Below are positions 1-6,502 of a stretch of DNA of 7,082 nt, piece after piece. How positions within the stretch are numbered: position 1 is the stretch's first letter; every line of letters starts with the position of its first letter. Both the position numbers and the translations under genes were made by a program. This DNA comes from CAYJAD01 sp964370015. Its GTDB lineage: Bacteria > Desulfobacterota > Desulfovibrionia > Desulfovibrionales > Desulfovibrionaceae. The notes under the pieces are model-generated. The model saw only the letters and a program-made list of their open reading frames with translations. It had not been told where the DNA came from and did not search any database. The DNA lies in contig CAYJHD010000098.1 of the NCBI GenBank assembly GCA_964370015.1, positions 1 through 7,082 on the forward strand. The letters run 5' to 3'.

Positions 1-54
1 CTCCCGACCAAGAGCTTAGAAGGCTCCTGCTCTGTCCAACTGAGCTATGGGCGC
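1..54 (-). tRNA. tRNA-Arg (anticodon TCT), 3' end beyond window
   Basis: Read on the minus strand, the sequence folds as a tRNA from its 5' end at 54. It has acceptor strand GCGCCCA, TA at positions 8-9, D stem GCTC/GAGC around a nine-base loop AGTTGGACA, and anticodon stem GGAGC/GCTCT around loop CTTCTAA. A five-base variable region TGGTC follows, then the first T-stem strand GGGAG. The anticodon is TCT (its complement is at 18-20), which reads AGA arginine codons. The T loop, the 3' acceptor strand and any encoded CCA lie left of the window, so acceptor pairing cannot be checked. The gene points away from folC. Its promoter lies in the 146-base gap between them. Confidence 0.93.
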
Positions 55-63
55 GCGGGTACT

Positions 64-92
64 TTTCTACCCTTTCACATGCCCATGGTCAA
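64..92 (-). promoter_or_regulatory. Predicted sigma-70 promoter of tRNA-Arg
   Basis: On the minus strand TTGACC (87-92, five of six matches to the -35 consensus) and TAGAAA (64-69, four of six) are separated by exactly 17 bases. The -10 box ends nine bases before the mature tRNA 5' end, so the primary transcript would carry only a very short 5' leader for RNase P. This was read by eye; the start site is not known. Confidence 0.55.
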
Positions 93-165
93 GCACAAAA
101 TTGTATTTTTCCACCTTATAAACGTAATACATGAATATATCGTATTTTTTTACCACATAAAAAAG

Positions 166-194
166 CTGACAGGCACGTCAAGTTCTGTCATAAC
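166..194 (+). promoter_or_regulatory. Predicted extended -10 promoter of folC operon
   Basis: CTGACA (166-171, five of six to the -35 consensus) is followed after 17 bases by CATAAC (189-194, four of six). A TG dinucleotide at 186-187 gives the extended -10 form TGT-CATAAC. Only six bases separate the -10 box from the folC ATG at 201, so transcription would start at or next to the A of the start codon. An inverted repeat with arms TGACAG (167-172) and CTGTCA (185-190) overlaps both boxes and could be an operator. Both the promoter and the operator are inferences from sequence. Confidence 0.5.
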
Positions 195-200
195 AAAATC

Positions 201-1469
201 ATGTTCACTAGTTATACAGAAGTTTGCCAGCATCTAGATGCACTGGGCCTTTTTCATATGGATTTAAGTCTTGAGCGCATGGAAAAAGCCTTACAAGATC
301 TACACCTCACCACCCCTCCCTTTGTAACCATACAAGTGGTAGGTACCAATGGTAAGGGGTCTACCTCCACATTTTTGGAATCCTTGGCTCGAGCCCATGG
401 TTTGCGCACAGGATTATTTACCTCGCCACACTTTATATCGCCAAGCGAGCGTATACGCATTGACGCATGCCCTCTCGCTCAAGAACAGTGGCCAGCCTTA
501 GCGCAAAAAGTGCACAGAGCAGCCCCAGAACTCACCTATTTTGAATTTCTTACAGTTTTAGCTGTGCTAGCTTTTAGTGAGGCAAATATTGATATTGCCA
601 TCATAGAGGCCGGCCTTGGCGGGCATTATGACGCCACAACAGCCCTGTACCGCGATGCGCTTTGCTTAACTCCTATAAGTATGGATCACGAGCAAGTTCT
701 TGGCAAAACGCTCTTGGCCATAGCCGAAGACAAAGCTCATGCCATGCAAGCAAATAAGCCCGTTTTTATGGCCCCTCAAGAATCCAGTATCATAGATTTT
801 TTGACAAGCTTTGCAAAACAACGCCAAAGCCAGCTACACTCTGTGGATACAGAAATACTCCCAGACCACATATCCCTTGGCCTTCATGGCGCGCATCAAA
901 CAGAAAATGCCGCTCTAGCCCTCACCGCATGGAGTTGGCTAAGTACACAATATGGCTGGAAGTGTTGTACAGACTCCATACAGAAAGGATTGGAGCAAGC
1001 CTTTATTGCCGGTAGACTACAATCCATCACCTGTAATGAGTCACAATTACCTGCGCAGCTTTTGCTTGATGGTGCTCACAATGTACAAGGTCTCAGCATG
1101 TTACTCACACATGTGCAAACTCTTGATAAAAAACCCTCCGCCATTATTTTTTCTTGTTTGGCTGACAAAGATACACAAAACATGCTTGCTTTACTTCAAG
1201 ATATTCATACCCATTGTGACCATTGCCCTCTTTACATTACTGACATTCAAAATAATGCCAGAGCCCTTACTTCGCAAGAAAAAGAACATTTTGTGCAACA
1301 ATTAGGAAATACAGCATTGGTGGCACAAGACCTTGAGAGCACACTGATATCACTAAGTAGCACCTTTGTGACAGAGAATACACAAGGCCCCGTGCTTCTT
1401 TGCGGTTCCCTTTATTTATTGGGCGAATTTTTTGAAAAATACCCTCACTATCTCACACAACATATCTAG
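201..1469 (+). CDS. folC: FolC: dihydrofolate synthase / folylpolyglutamate synthase
   Basis: This cytosolic Mur-ligase-like enzyme adds glutamate to dihydropteroate and/or folates using ATP. Its 422 residues are normal for the family. Visible signatures are the P-loop GTNGKGST at residues 48-55, TSPH at 74-77, ERIRID at 83-88, the metal/ATP-site block EAGLGGHYDATTA at 136-148 and SMDHEQVLGKT at 160-170. Lys178 in AEDKAH sits where the family usually has a carbamylated lysine in EKAG; the following Gly is His here. C-terminal domain marks are GAH..EN around 230, GRL at 271-273, DGAHN at 290-294 and GSLYLLGE at 402-409. The ATG at 201 is chosen because the N-terminal text (TSY.EV..HLD.LGLFHMDLSLERM) is family-like and no earlier in-frame start exists nearby. 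It has no Shine-Dalgarno sequence. selA follows after six bases, so the two are probably co-transcribed. Whether it has one or both activities cannot be read from sequence. Confidence 0.95.
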   Translation: MFTSYTEVCQHLDALGLFHMDLSLERMEKALQDLHLTTPPFVTIQVVGTNGKGSTSTFLESLARAHGLRTGLFTSPHFISPSERIRIDACPLAQEQWPALAQKVHRAAPELTYFEFLTVLAVLAFSEANIDIAIIEAGLGGHYDATTALYRDALCLTPISMDHEQVLGKTLLAIAEDKAHAMQANKPVFMAPQESSIIDFLTSFAKQRQSQLHSVDTEILPDHISLGLHGAHQTENAALALTAWSWLSTQYGWKCCTDSIQKGLEQAFIAGRLQSITCNESQLPAQLLLDGAHNVQGLSMLLTHVQTLDKKPSAIIFSCLADKDTQNMLALLQDIHTHCDHCPLYITDIQNNARALTSQEKEHFVQQLGNTALVAQDLESTLISLSSTFVTENTQGPVLLCGSLYLLGEFFEKYPHYLTQHI

Positions 1470-1475
1470 GAATAT

Positions 1476-2888
1476 ATGACTGCCATGAATACACTTTTTC
1501 GAGCCCTACCTTCCATGGACGCTTGCCTCCAAGCCTTAGCTCAAGAAATAGCGTTGCAACATATTCCCCGCCCCCTCATACGTGGTGCGGTGGAAAAGTT
1601 TCTTAACAATCTACGCCATGGCATAAAGACAGGAAAAGAAACGCAAGCTGAAAAGCTTAACTTGGACGCATTGTTGCCATTGCTTATTCCTCATGTACTT
1701 AAGAGCACTCGACCGCGCCTGCAGCGTACTCTCAATGCCACAGGTGTAGTTATCCATACCAATATGGGGCGTTCTGTCTTACCCAAAGCTGCAGTGGAAG
1801 CCGTGCAAAAAGCCATTGTAGGCTACAGCAATTTGGAGCTTGATTTGGAAAGCGGTGGTCGTGGGAGCAGGCAAGCATTGGTGGAAGAGTTATTATGCCA
1901 TATCAGTGGCGCCGAAGCCGCCATGGTGGTAAACAATAATGCCGCAGCCGTACTCCTTGTGCTGGATGCTTTATGCAAAGGCGGCGAAGTCATTGTATCG
2001 CGTGGGCAATTGGTAGAGATTGGCGGTTCTTTCCGTATTCCTGAAGTGATGGAAAGAAGCGGTGCCACATTACGCGAAGTGGGCACCACCAATCGCACCC
2101 ACATTCAAGATTATCAAAAAGCCATCAACGAACACACAGTGGCTCTCATGCGCGTGCATACATCCAACTACCGCATCGTAGGCTTTCATAAAGATGTGGC
2201 CCTGCCAGAACTGGTGGCCCTTGGCGCTGAGCATAACTTACCTGTCATCGAAGACCTTGGAAGTGGCTCTTTATTGGATTTAAGCCCCTACGGCCTCCCT
2301 GACGAACCCACTGTACAAGAAGTGGTACAAGGCGGAGCTCATGTGGTCACATTCTCTGGAGATAAAGTACTGGGGGGACCACAGGCCGGCATCATCGTAG
2401 GGAAAAAAGAACTCATCGAGCGCATGCGCCAAAGCCCTTTACACCGTGCTTTACGTTGCGATAAATGCACCCTTGCGGCACTTGAAGCCACTTTGCGCAT
2501 CTATACTGAGCCGCAAAAAGCCCTTCAAGACATCCCTACTTTACGCATGATTACAGCTCCAGCTCAAGAGCTAGCCCAAAAAGCTCAAGAACTACTTGAA
2601 CTTTTACAAAAACAATTTTCCGAACAAGCAGAGATACATACGCGCAAAGCTTTTTCTCGCGTGGGTGGAGGTTCTTTTCCAGAAAGAGACTTAGCCACAA
2701 CTTTAGTTTGTCTCAAACCCAAACATATGTCCGCAACACAATTAAAAAATAGACTTCTCAGCACGCAGCCCCCCTTACTTGGGCGCCTTGAAGAAGAAGC
2801 CTTTTGCCTTGATGTGCGCACATTAGCTGATGAAGAAATTCCAGAACTTCTCCAAGTTCTTACAAGCGCCTTTGCGCAGAACAATTAA
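1476..2888 (+). CDS. selA: SelA: L-seryl-tRNA(Sec) selenium transferase
   Basis: This PLP enzyme converts Ser-tRNA(Sec) to Sec-tRNA(Sec) with selenophosphate, the bacterial route to selenocysteine; characterised members form large ring-shaped oligomers. The 470-residue length is typical. An N-terminal helical tRNA-binding region (about 1-75) precedes LNATGVVIHTNMGRS (86-100), YSNLELDLESGGRGSR (117-132), GAEAAMVVNNNAAAV (145-159), RGQLVEIGGSFRIPEVM (176-192) and EVGTTNRT (201-208). The PLP-binding lysine is Lys297 in FSGDKVLGGPQAG (293-305). RVGGGSFPE (395-403) and the C-terminal small domain are intact. Unusual is Cys328-Asp-Lys-Cys331 just after the active-site region. The ATG at 1476 is preceded by TAGGA overlapping the folC stop, four bases upstream; an ATG three codons later (1485) is the alternative. 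selB, selC and selD must lie elsewhere. The M18 peptidase follows after 17 bases. Confidence 0.96.
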   Translation: MTAMNTLFRALPSMDACLQALAQEIALQHIPRPLIRGAVEKFLNNLRHGIKTGKETQAEKLNLDALLPLLIPHVLKSTRPRLQRTLNATGVVIHTNMGRSVLPKAAVEAVQKAIVGYSNLELDLESGGRGSRQALVEELLCHISGAEAAMVVNNNAAAVLLVLDALCKGGEVIVSRGQLVEIGGSFRIPEVMERSGATLREVGTTNRTHIQDYQKAINEHTVALMRVHTSNYRIVGFHKDVALPELVALGAEHNLPVIEDLGSGSLLDLSPYGLPDEPTVQEVVQGGAHVVTFSGDKVLGGPQAGIIVGKKELIERMRQSPLHRALRCDKCTLAALEATLRIYTEPQKALQDIPTLRMITAPAQELAQKAQELLELLQKQFSEQAEIHTRKAFSRVGGGSFPERDLATTLVCLKPKHMSATQLKNRLLSTQPPLLGRLEEEAFCLDVRTLADEEIPELLQVLTSAFAQNN

Positions 2889-2905
2889 GAAACAAGGACG
2901 ATTAT

Positions 2906-4309
2906 ATGAAAAAAAATGAAAAAAGCACCCTAAAATACACACCACAGTCTTGTTGGGAACGCTATGCCAGCACCCCAGAAGACCATAAAGCACTCATGAA
3001 ACTTGTCAAACGCTACAGCAAGTTCATTTCTCGTTGCAAAACAGAAAGGGAAACCATTGACTATGTGCTCGAGGTATTGGCTGAGCACGGCTATAAAAAA
3101 GAAGGCGTCCACGCAGATACGGCTCTCTTTCCCTTTCGCCATAAAACACTTTTTGTGGCTCGACGCGGTACATTACCGCTTAGCAAAGGTGTACATCTTA
3201 TCAGCGCGCACACTGACACACCTCGCCTTGACTTTAAGCAACGCCCCTTCATAGAGCAAGCCGGCGTCGCACAAGCTAAAACCCATTACTACGGCGGTAT
3301 TCGTAAATATCAATGGCTAGCACGCCCTCTTGCCCTTCACGGCATAGTGGTACGCGCCGATGGCACTAAGGTGCAAGTCACCTTGGGCGAAGAAGCCGAC
3401 GAACCAGTATTCACCATTGCTGATTTACTGCCACACCTTGCACAAAATCACGTAAAGCAAACCATTGCCGAAGGCTTTGATGCAGAAAAGTTAAACATTA
3501 TTTTAGGCCACAGTCCTCAAAAAGCTACCAAAGGCAATGAGGACGAAAAACAAGATAAAGACCCCATTAAGACACATGTTTTGCAAATTTTGCAAGATAA
3601 GTATGACATTTGTGAAGAAGACTTTATTTCTGCTGAATTGCAAGCTGTACCCGCTGGCCCTGCACGCTTTGTAGGTCTTGATAAATCCCTCATCGGTGGT
3701 TACGGACACGATGATCGCGTTTGCGTTTTTGCAGCCCTTGAGGCCTTTTTAGCCGTACCAAAGCCTGAACATACCACAGCACTTATTCTTTGGGATAAAG
3801 AAGAAATTGGCTCCGAAGGTGCCACCGGCGCCAATTCGCGCTTCCTCCAGTATTGTATGGAAGATTGCCGTGAGGCCTGGCAAAAAGATGCAAAATTGGG
3901 CCATATCATGCTCGAAACCAAAGCCCTATCCGCCGATGTGGCAGCTGCCCTTGACCCTGATTGGCAGGAAGTGCATGAAAAACAAAATGCCGGCGTACTG
4001 GGCTATGGGCCATGCTTTTCTAAGTTCACCGGTTCTCGCGGTAAATCCGGTGCCAGCGACGCCGATGCTGAGCTTGTAGGCTTCATGCGCGGCTTGCTCA
4101 ATGCCAAAAATATTCCGTGGCAAATGGCCGAATGCGGCAAAGTAGACCTTGGCGGCGGCGGCACTGTGGCTTTGTTCCTCGCCTCTTATGGCATGCAAGT
4201 CATTGATTGTGGCCCTGCAGTGTTAGGTATGCATAGTCCCTTTGAGCTTATTTCCTGCGCAGATCTTTTTGCCACAGTGGAAGCCTACAAAGCCTTTTTG
4301 CAAAGCTAG
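2906..4309 (+). CDS. M18-family zinc aminopeptidase
   Basis: This is a cytosolic metallo-aminopeptidase of family M18 (aspartyl aminopeptidase clan), expected to remove N-terminal residues from peptides with a two-metal centre. Its 467 residues fit the family. Candidate metal and catalytic residues in order are His102 and Asp104 (SAHTDTPRLD), Asp270 (GGYGHDDRVCVF), Glu299 and Glu300 (WDKEEIGSEG), Asp344 (LSADVAAALDP) and His443 (LGMHSPFELIS). The GHDDR form around the bridging aspartate is, from memory, the bacterial subgroup, as opposed to LDN of classical M18 enzymes, so preference for acidic residues is not assured. A charged low-complexity stretch (about 205-222) probably forms a surface loop. 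No signal peptide is present. The ATG at 2906 has AAGGA seven bases upstream. It is the last gene of the folC-selA unit; no metabolic link to selenium or folate is evident. Confidence 0.92.
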   Translation: MKKNEKSTLKYTPQSCWERYASTPEDHKALMKLVKRYSKFISRCKTERETIDYVLEVLAEHGYKKEGVHADTALFPFRHKTLFVARRGTLPLSKGVHLISAHTDTPRLDFKQRPFIEQAGVAQAKTHYYGGIRKYQWLARPLALHGIVVRADGTKVQVTLGEEADEPVFTIADLLPHLAQNHVKQTIAEGFDAEKLNIILGHSPQKATKGNEDEKQDKDPIKTHVLQILQDKYDICEEDFISAELQAVPAGPARFVGLDKSLIGGYGHDDRVCVFAALEAFLAVPKPEHTTALILWDKEEIGSEGATGANSRFLQYCMEDCREAWQKDAKLGHIMLETKALSADVAAALDPDWQEVHEKQNAGVLGYGPCFSKFTGSRGKSGASDADAELVGFMRGLLNAKNIPWQMAECGKVDLGGGGTVALFLASYGMQVIDCGPAVLGMHSPFELISCADLFATVEAYKAFLQS

Positions 4310-4315
4310 CTTACC

Positions 4316-4370
4316 TTGTTATGAGGGCGAGGTTCCATAAAGAAAAGAGTTTCCCCTCATACAAATTTTT
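4316..4370 (+). terminator. Possible first terminator after the M18 gene
   Basis: ATGAGGG (4321-4327) pairs with CCCTCAT (4354-4360). The stem can extend through TTGT (4316-4319) with ACAA (4361-4364) if T4320 bulges. A T run at 4366-4370 follows. The 26-base loop is large, so this is weaker than the hairpin just downstream and may only slow polymerase or protect the mRNA 3' end. Confidence 0.4.
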
Positions 4371-4377
4371 CACATAT

Positions 4378-4411
4378 AAAAAGGCGATCTTCCTAAGAAA
4401 ATCGCCTTTTT
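4378..4411. terminator. Bidirectional Rho-independent terminator
   Basis: A perfect 11-bp stem, AAAAAGGCGAT (4378-4388) with ATCGCCTTTTT (4401-4411), encloses a 12-base loop. Its A and T flanks give a U-run on either strand. It lies between two convergent genes: 68 bases after the M18 stop and 7 bases after the NlpC/P60 stop. It would therefore end the folC-selA-M18 transcript and the leftward peptidase transcript. Confidence 0.9.
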
Positions 4412-4418
4412 ATATATT

Positions 4419-5003
4419 TTAAGACTTGTTACTCTTTTTTTCTTTCTTACTTTCGTGGACGTCCAAAAGTTCCTGTGCCGCTTCTTTTTCTTCTGGCCCA
4501 AGCTCTGCCACGCGGCGCGTTCCTATATAATATTTTCCAAAGTAAGAAACATCCATATCACTTATGCGAATGTCTTTATTCCTGCGCGGACTGTGAATAA
4601 ATTTCCCGTCCCCCACATAAATACCTGTATGGTAAACTCTTCCTCGGCGAAAAGCTACAATATCACCAACTTGAATATCGTCCTTGCTCTTCACCGCTTC
4701 GCCGGCGCGGGCTTGATCTTTTGCTCTACGAGGCAAGGTTACACCGGCATGTTTATACACCCACTGTACAAATCCAGAACAATCAAACCCCTTGGGAGTG
4801 GTACCGCCATATTTGTACATGACCCCCAGCATACTTTCAGCCTTGGGAATGACAATGGCTTTTTCCACATCTTCTTCTACTTTTTCCAATTTTTCTGCCT
4901 GTAGGGCTGGGTTCAAAGTGTCCGTTTTACTGGCGCACCCCATATTTAACAGAGCAAAAGAACAAAGGCAGATATAAACAAATACGAGAATGATTTTTTT
5001 CAT
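4419..5003 (-). CDS. Exported NlpC/P60 (C40) peptidase, probable lipoprotein
   Basis: A 194-residue cysteine peptidase predicted to cleave peptide stems of peptidoglycan in the periplasm. A Lys-Lys plus hydrophobic signal segment (residues 2-22) ends at Cys23 in LNMGC. Asn at -3 is atypical for a lipobox, so lipidation is likely but not certain. The NlpC/P60 domain spans about 52-165 with catalytic Cys75 in GFDCSGFV, His125 in YHTGIYVG and the third polar residue His137 in KFIHSPR. A short acidic then Lys-rich tail (166-194) follows. The start is placed at the ATG at 5003 because it begins a proper signal peptide; an in-frame TTG at 5024 would add seven residues but falls inside the predicted promoter. 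No Shine-Dalgarno sequence precedes the ATG. It resembles the small MepS/Spr-type hydrolases in size and layout. The gene lies downstream of the flavoprotein but probably has its own promoter. Confidence 0.9.
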   Translation of the reverse strand: MKKIILVFVYICLCSFALLNMGCASKTDTLNPALQAEKLEKVEEDVEKAIVIPKAESMLGVMYKYGGTTPKGFDCSGFVQWVYKHAGVTLPRRAKDQARAGEAVKSKDDIQVGDIVAFRRGRVYHTGIYVGDGKFIHSPRRNKDIRISDMDVSYFGKYYIGTRRVAELGPEEKEAAQELLDVHESKKEKKSNKS

Positions 5004-5011
5004 AGAGCGAA

Positions 5012-5040
5012 AAAGTAAACGCAAAACACTATGCTGTCAA
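5012..5040 (-). promoter_or_regulatory. Predicted promoter of the NlpC/P60 gene
   Basis: On the minus strand a perfect TTGACA (5035-5040) is followed after 17 bases by TACTTT (5012-5017), a weak -10 with three of six matches. The -10 box ends eight bases before the ATG at 5003, predicting a leader of about one or two bases. The pair sits in the 62-base gap after the flavoprotein stop. Confidence 0.45.
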
Positions 5041-5065
5041 GATAGTCTCGCAAATGAAGTGAGTA

Positions 5066-6286
5066 CTATACATGTTTCCCGGCAAGATGCCCGCTGGCAA
5101 AAGCCCAATGTAAATTATAACCACCTAAATGTCCTGTTATATCCAAAAGCTCACCCACCAAAAAAAGCCTTTCTTGCAAGAGACTCTCCATACTCCAAGC
5201 ATTCACATCTTGCACCAAAACGCCACCACGTGCCGCCTCTGCCTTATGAAGCCCGCCTCTTTTTTCCGGTACAATGGCATAATTATGCACACAATCGTGT
5301 AAAGTTTTACGTACTTTACGAGAAAGCTCGGCAATTTTTCGTCTTGACCACTCTTCGGGAAGTAAAGCATCCACAAGGCGTTGCGGCATATGCCTTGCTA
5401 GTAAAGTGCGTACAAAAAGTTTTCCGCATTCTGGAGCATCAAGTAATTCTTCCAAATGCATATGCGGCAAAAAATCTATATGCAGAGGTTGCCCATCTTG
5501 CCAGTGACAAGAGGCTTGCAACACAGCCGGCCCACTTATACCCGTATGGGTGAAAAGCAAGGCTTCCGTATGTTCATAATACAGCCCTGTGTCTGCACGC
5601 TGCACGCGCACCTTCACCGGTAAGCTTATGCCGCTCAAGCCTGCTAAAGGCCACATTGATGGCATATGTAATGGGGCAAGTACCGGCGTAAAAGGCAAAG
5701 CTTTGTGCCCCCATTGTTTTGCCAAATGCACACCGGCAGAGCTGGCACCCACTTGACTCCAAGCCGGTGACCCCAAAGCCAACACCAAAGAAGAAGCTTC
5801 CACTATACGTTCCTGTGTATTCTCTTGTGCTGCATGGCAATGAACCACATATTTTCCCTGCTCAAAGCGCACCTGAGAAAAAGTATGCCCCAGTAAAAAT
5901 TCACAGCCATGACGTTGGCATTGTTCACGAAGGATATAGGCGAAATCACGCGCAGGTGCTAAACCAAAAAGTTGCCCGTGCTCACGTTCTTCCCAGGTAA
6001 GCCCGTGCTTTGCCATAAATTGAAGAAGCGTATCTGGCACAAAACTTTCCAAAGCCGGTTCGGTAAAAGCCACGTCACGACCAAAAAAGAAATCCGGTGA
6101 CATGTGCAAATTAGTGAAATTGGCCTTGCCACCACCGCTTATGGAAATCTTTCTACCGACTTCATCATTATGATCTATCAACACAACCTTTCTATGCCTT
6201 TGTGCAGCCGTAAGCGCGCACATAAGACCTGCGGCACCGGCACCTAAAATCAGCACATCATACTGTTCATTTCTTTTTTTTGTCAT
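5066..6286 (-). CDS. HI0933/YhiN (BaiN-like) family FAD-dependent oxidoreductase
   Basis: A soluble flavoprotein of 406 residues, normal for the family, whose true substrate is not settled; automated names such as aminoacetone oxidase or BaiN should be treated with caution. The N-terminal Rossmann FAD site is ILGAGAAGLMCA (13-24) with the ribose-binding acidic residue Asp38 at the end of the second strand (VVLID). Family blocks follow: GRKISISGGGKANFTN (44-59), LALGSPAWSQVGASSAG (169-185), LLFTHTGISGPAVLQAS (243-259), ARGGV (352-356), LVGELLDITG (376-385) and GGYNLHWAFASG (388-399), which completes the FAD site. The usual AxVTxGGV before the last segment reads AEAARGGV. There is no signal peptide or membrane segment. 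The ATG at 6286 has AGGA eight bases upstream. It is divergent from the DHH gene and upstream of the NlpC/P60 gene; no functional tie to either is visible. Confidence 0.92.
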   Translation of the reverse strand: MTKKRNEQYDVLILGAGAAGLMCALTAAQRHRKVVLIDHNDEVGRKISISGGGKANFTNLHMSPDFFFGRDVAFTEPALESFVPDTLLQFMAKHGLTWEEREHGQLFGLAPARDFAYILREQCQRHGCEFLLGHTFSQVRFEQGKYVVHCHAAQENTQERIVEASSLVLALGSPAWSQVGASSAGVHLAKQWGHKALPFTPVLAPLHMPSMWPLAGLSGISLPVKVRVQRADTGLYYEHTEALLFTHTGISGPAVLQASCHWQDGQPLHIDFLPHMHLEELLDAPECGKLFVRTLLARHMPQRLVDALLPEEWSRRKIAELSRKVRKTLHDCVHNYAIVPEKRGGLHKAEAARGGVLVQDVNAWSMESLLQERLFLVGELLDITGHLGGYNLHWAFASGHLAGKHV

Positions 6287-6311
6287 AGAAGGTATCCTAT
6301 CGTAAATTCTT

Positions 6312-6339
6312 GGTACAGGCCTTCATAATGCCTTGTACC
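6312..6339 (-). repeat. Inverted repeat in the flavoprotein leader
   Basis: GGTACAGGC (6312-6320) and GCCTTGTACC (6330-6339) form a nine-pair stem with one bulged T and a nine-base loop. In the leftward transcript the hairpin ends 13 bases before the AGGA ribosome binding site. No U-run follows on either strand, so it is not an intrinsic terminator. It could be an mRNA structure near the translation start or, as DNA, a protein-binding dyad with GTAC-centred half-sites. Confidence 0.6.
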
Positions 6340-6360
6340 CACGCGTATTGCTGTAGCCAT

Positions 6361-6389
6361 GCTATAGCTCAGCCCCTGTCAGAAGCCAA
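6361..6389 (-). promoter_or_regulatory. Candidate promoter of the flavoprotein gene
   Basis: On the minus strand TTGGCT (6384-6389) and TATAGC (6361-6366) each match consensus at four of six positions and are 17 bases apart. The start would fall near 6354, giving a leader of about 65-70 bases that contains the inverted repeat and the ribosome binding site. A TTGTAC half-site (6390-6395) abuts the -35 box. Confidence 0.35.
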
Positions 6390-6472
6390 GTACAAAGCCA
6401 CAAAAAAAATCCTAAGTAGCCGCGTAGCATTAGAGAAATTTTAAATTTTTTCTAGAAAGCACCCACTACTGC

Positions 6473-6502
6473 TTGACACAGCCAGCTCCAAAAGAGTATC
6501 GT
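6473..6502 (+). promoter_or_regulatory. Candidate promoter of the DHH phosphoesterase gene
   Basis: A perfect TTGACA (6473-6478) is followed after 18 bases by TATCGT (6497-6502), four of six. A very A/T-rich tract with imperfect dyad symmetry (6431-6456) lies upstream and might act as an UP-like element. A second -10-like hexamer GATAAT (6516-6521, five of six) has no good -35 partner. Transcription from the first would give a leader of roughly 60 bases. Confidence 0.45.

Noticed and set aside
5022..5024. TTG as an alternative start for the NlpC/P60 protein, adding seven residues.
   Set aside because: It has no ribosome binding site, lies between the predicted -35 and -10 boxes, and the ATG at 5003 begins a normal signal segment.
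4990..5553. A 187-codon open frame on the plus strand opposite the flavoprotein and the NlpC/P60 start.
   Set aside because: It is antisense to two genes with clear family motifs. Its translation shows no domain, and it has no convincing start context.
201..6286. Possible selenocysteine codon (in-frame TGA with a SECIS element) given the presence of selA.
   Set aside because: All five genes whose ends lie in the window stop at TAG or TAA and have full family length, so no TGA read-through is needed.
6361..6400. A tRNA-like fragment: ATAGCTCAG at 6364-6372 is identical to part of the D arm of the tRNA-Arg at the left edge.
   Set aside because: Only nine bases match. The following sequence gives no D-stem partner, anticodon arm or T arm, so it is not a tRNA and gives no support for an attachment site.
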